Shown: positions 29,827 to 39,168 of the stretch, piece after piece
Layout of the letters: every line of letters starts with the position of its first letter
Position numbering within the stretch: position 1 is the stretch's first letter
Origin: Winogradskyella sp.
GTDB lineage: Bacteria > Bacteroidota > Bacteroidia > Flavobacteriales > Flavobacteriaceae
Direction of reading: 5' to 3'
DNA: 64,000 bases
NCBI RefSeq assembly: GCF_003712105.1
Contig: NZ_RHLG01000001.1
Location: 310,001 to 374,000, forward strand
Made by a program: the position numbers and the translations under genes
The notes under the pieces: generated by a model
The model's input: only the letters and a program-made list of their open reading frames with translations
What the model was told of the DNA's origin: nothing
Database searches by the model: none

Positions 29827-30408
29827 ATGGAGCTAAATTTTAAGGAAATCTTTACTGCTTTTATGGTTTTATTTGCGGTAATAGATATTATTGGAAACAT
29901 TCCTATTATAATTGATTTACGAAAAAAAGTTGGTCATATTCAAAGCGAAAAAGCATCACTTATCGCTGGTGTAATAATGATTGTGTTCTTATTTGTTGGG
30001 GAACGCTTGTTGAGCTTTATAGGTGTTGACGTCAATTCATTCGCAGTTGCCGGTGCTTTTATTTTATTTTTTATCGCCTTAGAAATGATACTTGGCATTA
30101 CGCTATACAAGGAAGAAGAAAGTAACGCCATAACGGCATCAGTTTTTCCATTAGCATTCCCTTTAATTGCAGGTCCCGGTAGTTTAACAACACTTTTATC
30201 GTTAAGAGCAGAATTTGCCTTAGAGAATATTATTTGTGCGGTAATTGTAAATGTTCTTGTTATTTTTATAGTGCTAAAGACATCCTCACGAATTGAACGC
30301 TTAATAGGCCCAAATGGAATTAGGATAATCCGAAAAGTATTTGGTGTTATACTATTAGCAATCGCCGTGAAGTTATTTACTGCTAATATAAAAGCCTTAT
30401 TAGTTTAG
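29827..30408 (+). CDS. MarC family membrane protein
   Basis: MELNFKEIFTAFMVLFAVIDIIGNIPI; 'VFPLAFPLIAGPGSLTTLLSL'; six hydrophobic segments; start moved to the internal ATG. Confidence 0.9.
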   Translation: MELNFKEIFTAFMVLFAVIDIIGNIPIIIDLRKKVGHIQSEKASLIAGVIMIVFLFVGERLLSFIGVDVNSFAVAGAFILFFIALEMILGITLYKEEESNAITASVFPLAFPLIAGPGSLTTLLSLRAEFALENIICAVIVNVLVIFIVLKTSSRIERLIGPNGIRIIRKVFGVILLAIAVKLFTANIKALLV

Positions 30409-30504
30409 CTTATGAAAGCCCATAATGGGCATTAATGAAAACTATTAATGCCTAAACCATTTTGGTTTCTAACTGATTAATAGTTTTTTTAAAATATTTA
30501 ATAA

Positions 30505-30708
30505 ATGAAATTTTACATACCCATTGCTTCAGTTATTGCAATTGCCCTCATAATTTATAATGCGACAAAACTGAATTTTGATGCGCTTTTTGTAGGTGAC
30601 AGCTTTACTGCAATCATCACAATTATCGCAGCATTATGTGCATTAGTATTACTTCAGATTTTAAGAATTTCGAAAAAAATAGAACGTCTCCAAAAGGGTA
30701 AAAAATGA
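30505..30708 (+). CDS. small hypothetical membrane protein
   Basis: 67 aa, two TM helices, 4-nt overlap (ATGA) with the next CDS. Confidence 0.65.
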   Translation: MKFYIPIASVIAIALIIYNATKLNFDALFVGDSFTAIITIIAALCALVLLQILRISKKIERLQKGKK

Positions 30709-31310
30709 GTTTTGACGCACTAATTATTGGAGCTGGTGCAGCAGGTATGTCTTGTGCACTTGTACTTGGTTCTGCAAAACCTAAAGCGTTTGCTAGCGAT
30801 AAAGTTATAGGACTCATTACGCATCAAAAAACGTCTCACCTGCAAAATGCATTATTTAATAATGTACTAGGTCTAGCTCCTGGGACTTTAGGGAAAGATA
30901 TTTTAGAGCAAGGCAAAAAACAGCTTAATGACTTATATCCTCATGTACAACAAATTGTTAAAGAGAAGGTTAAGGCAGTAAAAAAAATAGGTGATTTTTT
31001 TGAAGTCGAAACCAACAAAGCAACCTATCAAAGCACTATAGTAGTTATTGCTGTTGGATATACCGATCTAATTACAATACGTGGTCTTGAGAATTATATT
31101 GAATCTCATCCAAGGGCTGCTAAAGAAAAAAATAGAATTTGGTTACGAAATACAGATCATCGTATTATTGAGAATCTTTATGTGGCCGGTACTCTTGCTG
31201 GATGGCGAAGTCAATTTGCTATAGCAAGTGGAAGTGGAGCCCATGTAGCAACCGATATTTTGACACTATGGAATAATGGAAAACACGCTAAAGTGCATGA
31301 TAAAATTTAG
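30705..31310 (+). CDS. minimal FAD-dependent oxidoreductase (thioredoxin-reductase-like fold)
   Basis: 'DALIIGAGAAGMSCALVLG' GxGxxG; C-terminal 'NLYVAGTLAGWRSQFAIASGSGAHVATDIL'; no CxxC. Confidence 0.8.
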   Translation: MSFDALIIGAGAAGMSCALVLGSAKPKAFASDKVIGLITHQKTSHLQNALFNNVLGLAPGTLGKDILEQGKKQLNDLYPHVQQIVKEKVKAVKKIGDFFEVETNKATYQSTIVVIAVGYTDLITIRGLENYIESHPRAAKEKNRIWLRNTDHRIIENLYVAGTLAGWRSQFAIASGSGAHVATDILTLWNNGKHAKVHDKI

Positions 31311-32908
31311 TCCTGATAATTCTCCTGGCTTAATAAAATAACCTCATCTATCATGATATCATCTCTATTAACGATTTCTTCAAAGGCATTATCATCATAA
31401 AGTTGCCTAGCCAATGTTGCTTTAATAAGACGTTTAACAACTTCATTTAATGCTACAAAGCTAATTTTGGTTCGTTCAACTTTGTTTACATAATCTTGAA
31501 AACGCACTACAATATCATCACTTACTGTAAAGTTTTCAATAAAATCCCTTTTCGAAACACCATTATAGATTGCTCTATTTTTATCTAGTTCTTCAAAAAC
31601 AAAATAGCCAAAATGTCCAGATCGTCTTAGGTAGTTTATGGTTTCATTCTCATAAGAACGATCTATCGGCACAAAAATATCAGGGATAATTCCGCCGCCA
31701 CCATAGACTATTTTCCCATCAGGCGTCACAAACTTTAGTGAGTCATCTATTTGTATATTTTCAGAATCTACAAGTTCACCGCTTCTCAATCGTTTATAGT
31801 AATCATTAAAGTAAGCTTTGTTTTTTCCGTTACTGTAAGGTTTTTGAATGGATCTACCGGTAGGTGTATAATATCTTGAAACCGTTAGCCTTACAGCACT
31901 GCCATCGCCAAGAGCCATTTCACGCTGTACTAATCCTTTACCATATGATCGCCTACCTACTATAACACCTTTATCGTTATCCTGCAATGCACCTGCAATG
32001 ACCTCACTGGCCGAAGCAGAACTTTCATTAATTAAAATATACACATCGCCTTCTTCGAAATCACCTCTACTAGTAGCATAGGTGTTTTCACGCCTTCCTT
32101 TTTTGTTTTTAGTAAATAATATGAGTTTATCATCTTCCAAAAACTCATCGGCAATACGCTCAGCAATACCTAAAAACCCACCTGGATTGTCCCTTAAATC
32201 AAGTGCTAATTTAGTAGCGCCTCTTTCTTGTAATTGATTAAGAGCTCTTTTAAATTCTTTGTAAGTAGATTCAGCAAATCGATTAATTTTTATATAACCA
32301 AGATTGTTAGTTAACATATAAGCGGCATCAACACTCTTAATTGGTATATCGTTGCGTTTTACAATGACATCTAGAAACTCTTTAGTTTCTGGTCTATACA
32401 CTTTTAGTTTAACTCTTGTTCCCTTTTTACCTTTTAATTTTTTGCTTATTAAATCTGTGTCAAACTTATCGCCTATTATAGTATCTCCATCGGCCATTAT
32501 AATACGATCTCCACCCTTAATGCCTGCTCGTCTGCTGGGTCCACCTTCTGTTGGTCTAATAACCGCTAATGTATCTTTATAGGGGTAATAGTTAATACCA
32601 ATACCTACAAAATCACCACGCATATTTTCGGTGACTTGTTCCAAATCTTTTTTTGGAATATAAGTTGAATGCGGGTCTAAATTATCTAGAATACCATTTA
32701 CTGTAACATCGACTATACTATCTGTATTAATCTCTTCAACATATTCATAATCGATATAGTCTATAAGTCGATTAAGCTTATCTTTTTTACTATTTGTGGT
32801 GAACAGTCGGTCTGAAGTATCGGAAAAATTCAACTTACCACCAATAAAAACACCCATTGCTGCTGCAATGCCTACTATTAATGGTATGAACTTTTTTGAT
32901 TTAGACAT
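31307..32908 (-). CDS. S41 family C-terminal processing peptidase with PDZ domain
   Basis: N-terminal signal anchor, PDZ 'GGPSRRAGIKGGDRIIMADGD', catalytic 'INESSASASEVIAGALQDND...GRRSYGKGLVQ'. Confidence 0.95.
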   Translation of the reverse strand: MSKSKKFIPLIVGIAAAMGVFIGGKLNFSDTSDRLFTTNSKKDKLNRLIDYIDYEYVEEINTDSIVDVTVNGILDNLDPHSTYIPKKDLEQVTENMRGDFVGIGINYYPYKDTLAVIRPTEGGPSRRAGIKGGDRIIMADGDTIIGDKFDTDLISKKLKGKKGTRVKLKVYRPETKEFLDVIVKRNDIPIKSVDAAYMLTNNLGYIKINRFAESTYKEFKRALNQLQERGATKLALDLRDNPGGFLGIAERIADEFLEDDKLILFTKNKKGRRENTYATSRGDFEEGDVYILINESSASASEVIAGALQDNDKGVIVGRRSYGKGLVQREMALGDGSAVRLTVSRYYTPTGRSIQKPYSNGKNKAYFNDYYKRLRSGELVDSENIQIDDSLKFVTPDGKIVYGGGGIIPDIFVPIDRSYENETINYLRRSGHFGYFVFEELDKNRAIYNGVSKRDFIENFTVSDDIVVRFQDYVNKVERTKISFVALNEVVKRLIKATLARQLYDDNAFEEIVNRDDIMIDEVILLSQENYQD

Positions 32909-32909
32909 A

Positions 32910-33344
32910 TTATATGGTTAATTCATTTATATAATCTAGTTTAACACCTGCTTTTTCTAAAAATCTTAATCCGGAATCGTCCTTGTAAGCTTGTGAATAA
33001 ACAACTCTTACGATTCCTGATTGATGAATTAACTTACTGCATTCTTTACATGGAGAAAGTGTAATATATAAGGTCGCTCCCGTGCATGATTGGGTTGATG
33101 CAGCAACTTTTAAAATTGCGTTTGCTTCAGCATGTAATACATACCATTTTGTATAACCCTCATCATCTTCACAATAATTTTCAAAACCAGTAGGTGTACC
33201 ATTATAACCGTCTGAAATAATCATTCGGTCTTTTACGATAATGGCTCCAACCTGTTTTCGTTTACAATGAGATAGTTTACCCCATTCTTTTGCCATGCGT
33301 AGGTAAGCTTTGTCATAACGAAGTTGTTTTGCGTCTTTGGCCAT
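32910..33344 (-). CDS. dCMP deaminase family protein
   Basis: 'LHAEANAIL' and 'TLSPCKECSKLIHQSGI'. Confidence 0.92.
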   Translation of the reverse strand: MAKDAKQLRYDKAYLRMAKEWGKLSHCKRKQVGAIIVKDRMIISDGYNGTPTGFENYCEDDEGYTKWYVLHAEANAILKVAASTQSCTGATLYITLSPCKECSKLIHQSGIVRVVYSQAYKDDSGLRFLEKAGVKLDYINELTI

Positions 33345-33440
33345 TACATAAGATTATACTATTTGTAGTTAACGAATATAGTCGCTTAGTATTTTATAAC
33401 CAATGGTCTCTCAGTTAAAGTTTTATAAAACTTTATGTAT

Positions 33441-34025
33441 TTAAAATATATTATTTGAAACAAGAATAGGTATAACTAAGCCAATTACTATAGAAGACAA
33501 AACCATTACCCAGTCGCGTCTTGAAAAACGGAAGATAGTTTGAAAAAGAAACCCAAAAAATAAAACAAGAAATACAATAATAATTTGAGCAATTTCAATT
33601 CCTAAAGCAAACTCTAATAAGGCCAAAACCTTATTATTTGCGTCACCAAAAACCATGGCGAATTCTCTGGCAAAACCTAACCCATGTATTAATCCAAAAA
33701 ATAAAGCTGCGAAAAATAGCAACCCTATTCGCTTGTTCTTATCATTTTTCCCAGCAGTAAAAACATTATAAACTGCAGCTATGAGTATTGTCACAGGAAT
33801 CAAAAATTCAACTAGTTTGCCATTGACAGAAACTACATCGTATGCCGCTAAAACTAATGAAAGCGTATGACCAATTGTAAACAACGATACTAAGAGTAAG
33901 ACGCGTTTCCAATCTTTAAAAATATATGGAACCGCTAAAACCATTAAGAATAAAACATGATCATAACCATTAATGTCTAAAACATGATTAATTCCGTATT
34001 TTACATTAAACCAAAACTCGTTCAT
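33441..34025 (-). CDS. HupE/UreJ family membrane protein
   Basis: 'GINHVLDINGYDHVLFL', 'FTIGHTLSLVLAAYDV', 'FGLIHGLGFA'. Confidence 0.85.
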   Translation of the reverse strand: MNEFWFNVKYGINHVLDINGYDHVLFLMVLAVPYIFKDWKRVLLLVSLFTIGHTLSLVLAAYDVVSVNGKLVEFLIPVTILIAAVYNVFTAGKNDKNKRIGLLFFAALFFGLIHGLGFAREFAMVFGDANNKVLALLEFALGIEIAQIIIVFLVLFFGFLFQTIFRFSRRDWVMVLSSIVIGLVIPILVSNNIF

Positions 34026-34062
34026 AATATGGGGGAATTTGAATTTGGGGTTTAAATTAATT

Positions 34063-35907
34063 CTATTTTTTTACAAAACGAATTATTTGGCTCACCGAAT
34101 TATCTTTTACAGTGACTTTTAAGAAATAGACTCCAGGTTTTAAGAAAGAAATATTAAGCTTATTCGTATCTGATTCTTTCGTTGTTATTTTTTGACCAAG
34201 TAGGTTATGAATCTGAACACTTCGAACATCCACATTAGTTGATACTTCTATAAAATCTTCAGCAGGGTTAGGAAATATTGATATGGCTTCTAATACATCT
34301 TCATTAGTACTAAGTGCATTATCATTTGTGATTGTTACTACTTGATTTGCGTCAACATCATTCACTAAAGTGACCGTATTATCTGGCCATTCAATACGCA
34401 CTTCATCAACAGATGTATTGTCTGCTAAACCAAAAAATGCCTCTGCAGGTTCTTGCCCAAAAAAACTTGTGCCTGCAGTTATTAAGCGCATGCCTGTTGT
34501 TCCATTGTCATAATCAATTTTAACTACTGCGCCTATGGCATAATGGTTATTCCCATTCATTCTTGGTTTTATCACTAGGTAATTGTTAGCATTAGTAGTA
34601 GATGAGTAATTATTTTGTAATAGTCTTAATGGTATCAAATTATTACCTCTCACTTTAATAGTTTGGAGTAAATCTAAATCGCCATCTCTTTCCATATCAA
34701 ACGCCACTAATGATGCAGCCATCTCATAATCATTAAATCCAGAAGTGCTTGAAATATCAGAAAACGTTAACCCTTCTACACTTAACCAAAGTTTTGATTG
34801 ATCAGGCGACCAGCCTTCGAGATCATAACCATTTGTTGTAGCCAAATCTAACCAACCATCATTATTAGCATCAAAAAAAGTAGTGCCCCAATCCCATCCA
34901 CTTTGGTCAATTCCCAAAATATCTGATTCTTCGCTAAATCCTAGACTATTGTTCTGGACCCAATCATTTTTTAATAAAATATTATGTCTTTCACTACCAT
35001 CTGTTGGGTCTAATCTTGTAATGTTTGTAGCATACATATCAAAATCGCCGTCATTATCATAATCACCTAATGTTAAACCCATTTCATTAAACGCATTTGC
35101 ACATCCTATATCGCCTCCAATTTCTTCAAACACATTATTTCCTTGATTATGCCAAAACTCATTGGCTGTGAAATCTATGCTTATATAAATATCTATTAAT
35201 CCATCATTATCAAAATCATGGAAAATGGGTTGAAATCTCGATACGTCATTGTGATTAGGAAAGCTTATATCGGTAATATCCGTGAAACTAACACCATTAT
35301 TATTTAAAAACATTGTCATTTCTGCACCATCAACACTATTGTTCCAAGCAGTAACCAATAAATCTAGCCACCCATCATTATTTATGTCGCCAGCAGCAAT
35401 ACCGCCAATCAACATAACTTCACGTACATTAGGTAAGCTGTATTTTTCACCAAAATCAAGACCACTGTTATTGACCTGTTCAAAATTTCCATTAGCGAGT
35501 TGCTTATATAAAGTTATATCCGCTCTATCTACACAACTATTATCAAAACCTCTACAATCTCCTACCAATACAATATCATATAATTCATCCCCATTATAAT
35601 CAAACCAAAGTGCTGCGCGATTTCTATATGTAGATGTTATTCCTAACGATTGGGCCACCTCTGAAAATTGTCCATTGCCAAGATTTTCATAGATTCGATT
35701 AGTTAATCCAAACTCAGTACCTATAAAAAAGTCTAAATCGCCGTCATTATCAAAATCTACAATAGAAGCACCACTTCCAAATGTGTCTGTCATGGCGCTT
35801 ACAGGACTAATTCCAATAGATTCAGTTATATCAGAAAACACTTGACATACAGCAGTATTCAGAGTGAAAAAGAAAATAGCAATAATTTGTAGTGACAGGC
35901 TTTTCAT
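34063..35907 (-). CDS. FG-GAP/VCBS repeat CRTAC1-like secreted protein with T9SS type A C-terminal domain
   Basis: Multiple 'DFDNDGDLDFF / DYDNDGDFDMY' calcium-binding repeats, ASPIC/UnbV-like region, C-terminal 'SIFPNPAEDFIEVST...GVYFLKVTVKDNSVSQIIRFVKK'. Confidence 0.93.
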   Translation of the reverse strand: MKSLSLQIIAIFFFTLNTAVCQVFSDITESIGISPVSAMTDTFGSGASIVDFDNDGDLDFFIGTEFGLTNRIYENLGNGQFSEVAQSLGITSTYRNRAALWFDYNGDELYDIVLVGDCRGFDNSCVDRADITLYKQLANGNFEQVNNSGLDFGEKYSLPNVREVMLIGGIAAGDINNDGWLDLLVTAWNNSVDGAEMTMFLNNNGVSFTDITDISFPNHNDVSRFQPIFHDFDNDGLIDIYISIDFTANEFWHNQGNNVFEEIGGDIGCANAFNEMGLTLGDYDNDGDFDMYATNITRLDPTDGSERHNILLKNDWVQNNSLGFSEESDILGIDQSGWDWGTTFFDANNDGWLDLATTNGYDLEGWSPDQSKLWLSVEGLTFSDISSTSGFNDYEMAASLVAFDMERDGDLDLLQTIKVRGNNLIPLRLLQNNYSSTTNANNYLVIKPRMNGNNHYAIGAVVKIDYDNGTTGMRLITAGTSFFGQEPAEAFFGLADNTSVDEVRIEWPDNTVTLVNDVDANQVVTITNDNALSTNEDVLEAISIFPNPAEDFIEVSTNVDVRSVQIHNLLGQKITTKESDTNKLNISFLKPGVYFLKVTVKDNSVSQIIRFVKK

Positions 35908-36170
35908 AGCAAAAGCTAATATAATCAAAAAAGGTAAATTTAACTGTTGTCAATTCTCCCTGTTTAAGACTAAAATAGTAACCTTTAAGCAAACTAATGA
36001 ATACGTCAAATTCATATGGGCTACATTAGAGTAGTTTAAATTAATTAACTAGAGCTCTTAAGTTGCAATACATGTTAGTTTTAGTTAGCCTACAATTTTA
36101 TACAAAACATAAAAATGTTTTGTTTACTTAAATTGCAGTTGAATACATCTAACGGTTGAGAAGAGAGCGT

Positions 36171-36281
36171 TTAAAGTACTATGACCGTTATAAATGTAAA
36201 TACAGCCACTATAACTGCTATCTCCCAATAATATATTGAGATTCTCCATGTAAATCTAATATTGTCGCGTTCAAATTTCAT
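36171..36281 (-). CDS. 36-aa candidate single-TM small protein
   Basis: ATG (36279-36281) to TAA: MKFERDNIRFTWRISIYYWEIAVIVAVFTFITVIVL; polar N-terminus, hydrophobic C-terminus; below the ORF-track length cutoff. Confidence 0.4.
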   Translation of the reverse strand: MKFERDNIRFTWRISIYYWEIAVIVAVFTFITVIVL

Positions 36282-36477
36282 ATCGATACCTATTATTTGA
36301 GTTTAAAGTATTAATACCCGATAATGAAAACTAAAGCAATGTAATAAGTGTAGACATAGAGTAATAAATGTTTGGAGTTACTCTTTAGAATGTGGATATG
36401 TTAACTTTAACACTTATGTAGATTTGGATTAGAACCAAAAAAAAGGCAAATCTTAAAAATTTGATTTGCCTTATAAG

Positions 36478-36559
36478 TACTCAAGGTGGGAATCGAACCC
36501 ACACTTCCGAAGAAACTGGATTTTGAATCCAGCGCGTCTACCAATTCCGCCACTTGAGC
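36478..36559 (-). tRNA. tRNA-Leu (anticodon CAA)
   Basis: Minus strand GCTCAAG-TGGCGGAATTGGTAGACGCG-CTGGA-TTCAAAA-TCCAG-...-GTGGGTTCGATTCCCAC-CTTGAGT-A; long class II variable arm; loop TT-CAA-AA; 3' CCA not encoded. Confidence 0.97.
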
Positions 36560-36716
36560 TTGTCTAACAGACAATAAATTGGGGTGCAAAAATAGAAAAT
36601 TATTTCTGTGAATCAATGAAAAATACTCCTATTTATGTTTTTAGCTAGGCAAATATTTTTCTAAATTTGGCTCAAATAAATTCAACATCGACTAACTTTA
36701 TAATTCACTAATAATC

Positions 36717-37658
36717 ATGCCTTACGAAGCAACTGAAGCAAAAATTTTTACATGTAGTCAAAGCAAATATTTAGCTGAAAAAATAGCAAACGCTTATGGT
36801 GCAAAACTTGGCAATGTTATTACTTCCAGATATAGTGATGGTGAGTTTCAACCTTCTTACGAAGAGTCTATAAGAGGAACAAGAATTTTTATCATTGGTT
36901 CTACGCATCCTGGTCCAGAAAATCTCATGGAAATGCTACTAATGATTGATGCTGCCAAAAGAGCTTCTGCTAGACATATAACAGCTGTTTTGCCTTACTT
37001 TGGATGGGCAAGACAAGATCGAAAAGATAAGCCAAGAGTTCCTATTGCCGCTAAGTTAGTTGCTAAAATGCTAGAAGCTGCAGGAGCTACGCGTATTATA
37101 ACCATGGACTTGCATGCCGATCAGATTCAAGGCTTTTTTGAAAAACCCGTGGACCATTTATTTGCTTCTACCATTTTCCTACCGTATTTAAAATCTTTAA
37201 ATCTAGATAATTTAACCATCGCATCACCAGATATGGGCGGTTCTAAAAGAGCTTATGCTTATTCTAAAGCATTAGAAAGTGATGTTGTCATTTGCTATAA
37301 ACAACGAGCAAAGGCCAATGTAATTTCGCATATGGAGCTTATTGGCGATGTTACAGGCAAAAATGTAGTTTTAGTAGATGACATGGTTGATACCGCAGGA
37401 ACCCTTACCAAAGCTGCAGATGTTATGATAGAACGTGGTGCTTTGAGTGTAAGAGCAATATGTACTCATCCTATTCTTTCTGGGAGTGCTTATGAAAGAC
37501 TAGAAAATTCGAAACTTGAAGAGCTTATAGTTACAGATACAATTCCGTTAAAACAAGAAAGTAGTAAAATTCGTGTTTTGAGTTGTGCTAATCTATTTGC
37601 TGAAGTCATGCAAAATGTACATCAAAACAAATCAATTAGTTCAAAATTTGTGATGTAA
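36717..37658 (+). CDS. prs: ribose-phosphate pyrophosphokinase
   Basis: 'FTCSQSKYLAEKIANAYG', 'VLPYFGWARQDRKDKPRVPIAAKLVA', 'VLVDDMVDTAGTLTKAADVM'. Confidence 0.97.
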   Translation: MPYEATEAKIFTCSQSKYLAEKIANAYGAKLGNVITSRYSDGEFQPSYEESIRGTRIFIIGSTHPGPENLMEMLLMIDAAKRASARHITAVLPYFGWARQDRKDKPRVPIAAKLVAKMLEAAGATRIITMDLHADQIQGFFEKPVDHLFASTIFLPYLKSLNLDNLTIASPDMGGSKRAYAYSKALESDVVICYKQRAKANVISHMELIGDVTGKNVVLVDDMVDTAGTLTKAADVMIERGALSVRAICTHPILSGSAYERLENSKLEELIVTDTIPLKQESSKIRVLSCANLFAEVMQNVHQNKSISSKFVM

Positions 37659-37735
37659 TTGTGTTTAGCACATGCTTTAACTGAAAATATATCAAAAAAA
37701 GAGTTTATATAATTTCAGAATTTTAATTTATTATT

Positions 37736-37743
37736 TACATTTG
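37736..37743 (+). promoter_or_regulatory. putative -7 element (TACATTTG) for rplY
   Basis: Matches TAnnTTTG, ~45 nt upstream of the L25 ATG. Confidence 0.5.
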
Positions 37744-37788
37744 CAGCCCTCAAAATGAGGTAATTAAATAATACATTAAATTTTTAAA

Positions 37789-38427
37789 ATGAAATCAATT
37801 ACAATTAATGGATCTCAAAGAGAAAGCGTGGGCAAAACGTCAACTAAAGCCTTACGTAATGCTGGTCAGGTTCCTTGCGTAGTATACGGAGGTGATAAGC
37901 CATTGCATTTCTCTGCACCAGAATTGGCATTTTCAAAACTTGTATACACTCCAGACGCGCATACAGTTGTGATTGCCTTAGATAATGGAGAAACTTATAA
38001 TGCTATCATGCAAGATATTCAGTTTCATCCTGTGACAGATAGAATTCTTCACATAGACTTCTACCAAATATTTGAAGACAAGGAAATATCAATGAATATT
38101 CCAGTTCATGTTATTGGTACATCAAAAGGTGTATTAAATGGTGGTGTTTTAAGAAGAAATCAACGTAAATTAAGAGTGAAAGCTTTACCACAAAATCTAC
38201 CAGATTTTATAGAAGCTGATATTACACCTCTTAAAATTGGAAGTAAATTATACATCACTGCTTTAGAAAATGATGCTTATAAATTTCTTCATCCAGACAA
38301 TACAGTTGTTTGCCAGGTAAGACGTTCTAGAGCTTCTATGAATGTTGAAGAAGAGGAAGAAGAAGAAGAAGAAGAAACAACTCCTGCAGCTGAAGGTGCT
38401 ACTGAAGCTCCAGCAGCTGAAGCTTAA
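37789..38427 (+). CDS. rplY: 50S ribosomal protein L25/general stress protein Ctc
   Basis: '[32 protein letters not shown]...[13 protein letters not shown]', acidic C-terminal tail. Confidence 0.96.
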   Translation: MKSITINGSQRESVGKTSTKALRNAGQVPCVVYGGDKPLHFSAPELAFSKLVYTPDAHTVVIALDNGETYNAIMQDIQFHPVTDRILHIDFYQIFEDKEISMNIPVHVIGTSKGVLNGGVLRRNQRKLRVKALPQNLPDFIEADITPLKIGSKLYITALENDAYKFLHPDNTVVCQVRRSRASMNVEEEEEEEEEETTPAAEGATEAPAAEA

Positions 38428-38452
38428 AAATTAATTTAAGTTTTATATCTTG

Positions 38453-38481
38453 AAAAGCATCCTGATAAGCAGGATGCTTTT
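38453..38481 (+). terminator. Rho-independent terminator
   Basis: AAAAGCATCCTG-ATAAG-CAGGATGCTTTT then T-rich, between rplY and pth. Confidence 0.85.
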
Positions 38482-38500
38482 TATTTTTTAAAAAAACTAT

Positions 38501-39118
38501 ATGATTAAATGGCTCATTAACCTTTTTAAGGCCAAAGAAAAGATTGACCCAATGAAAAAATTTTTAATAGTTGGTTTAGGTAATATTGGAGAAAAATACG
38601 AAAGCACAAGACACAATATTGGATTTAAAATATTAGATGCTTATGCTAAGAATAATGATTTTACTTTCAATACAGCTAAACTTGGTGACATAGCTACATA
38701 TAAAATTAAAGGAAGAAGTCTGTTGTTTCTAAAGCCTAGCACTTATATGAATCTAAGCGGCAAGGCAATAAAATATTGGCTAACCAAAGAAAAAATACCA
38801 ATAGAAAATCTTTTGGTAATTACAGATGATCTTAATTTACCATTTGGCACCATACGCTTAAAATCTAAAGGAAGTGATGGCGGACATAATGGATTAAAAG
38901 ATACTCAAGACAAATTACAAACTACAAACTACAATAGGTTTCGATTTGGTATAAGCAACAACTTTTCTAAAGGTCGACAAATAGATTATGTTTTAGGTAA
39001 ATGGTCTGAAGAAGAGCTCGAAGCTTTAAACGAAAGGTTAAAGTTGAGTATTAATGCTATCAATTCATTTGCACTTTCAGGCATCAAAGAAACAATGAAT
39101 AATTATAACGGAAAATAA
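38501..39118 (+). CDS. pth: aminoacyl-tRNA hydrolase
   Basis: 'FLIVGLGNIGEKYESTRHNIGFKILD', 'FLKPSTYMNLSGKAI', 'SDGGHNGLKD'; start could be the internal ATG (MKKFLIVG). Confidence 0.95.
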   Translation: MIKWLINLFKAKEKIDPMKKFLIVGLGNIGEKYESTRHNIGFKILDAYAKNNDFTFNTAKLGDIATYKIKGRSLLFLKPSTYMNLSGKAIKYWLTKEKIPIENLLVITDDLNLPFGTIRLKSKGSDGGHNGLKDTQDKLQTTNYNRFRFGISNNFSKGRQIDYVLGKWSEEELEALNERLKLSINAINSFALSGIKETMNNYNGK

Positions 39119-39146
39119 AAAAGCCTTTCGTAACTGAAAGGCTTTT
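39119..39146. terminator. bidirectional terminator hairpin
   Basis: AAAAGCCTTTC-GTAACT-GAAAGGCTTTT between convergent pth and PorP/SprF gene. Confidence 0.8.
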
Positions 39147-39168
39147 CTATACTTATATAATCTGATTA

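Noticed and set aside
36407-36616. 69-aa minus-strand ORF
   Set aside because: Runs across tRNA-Leu(CAA); chance open frame.
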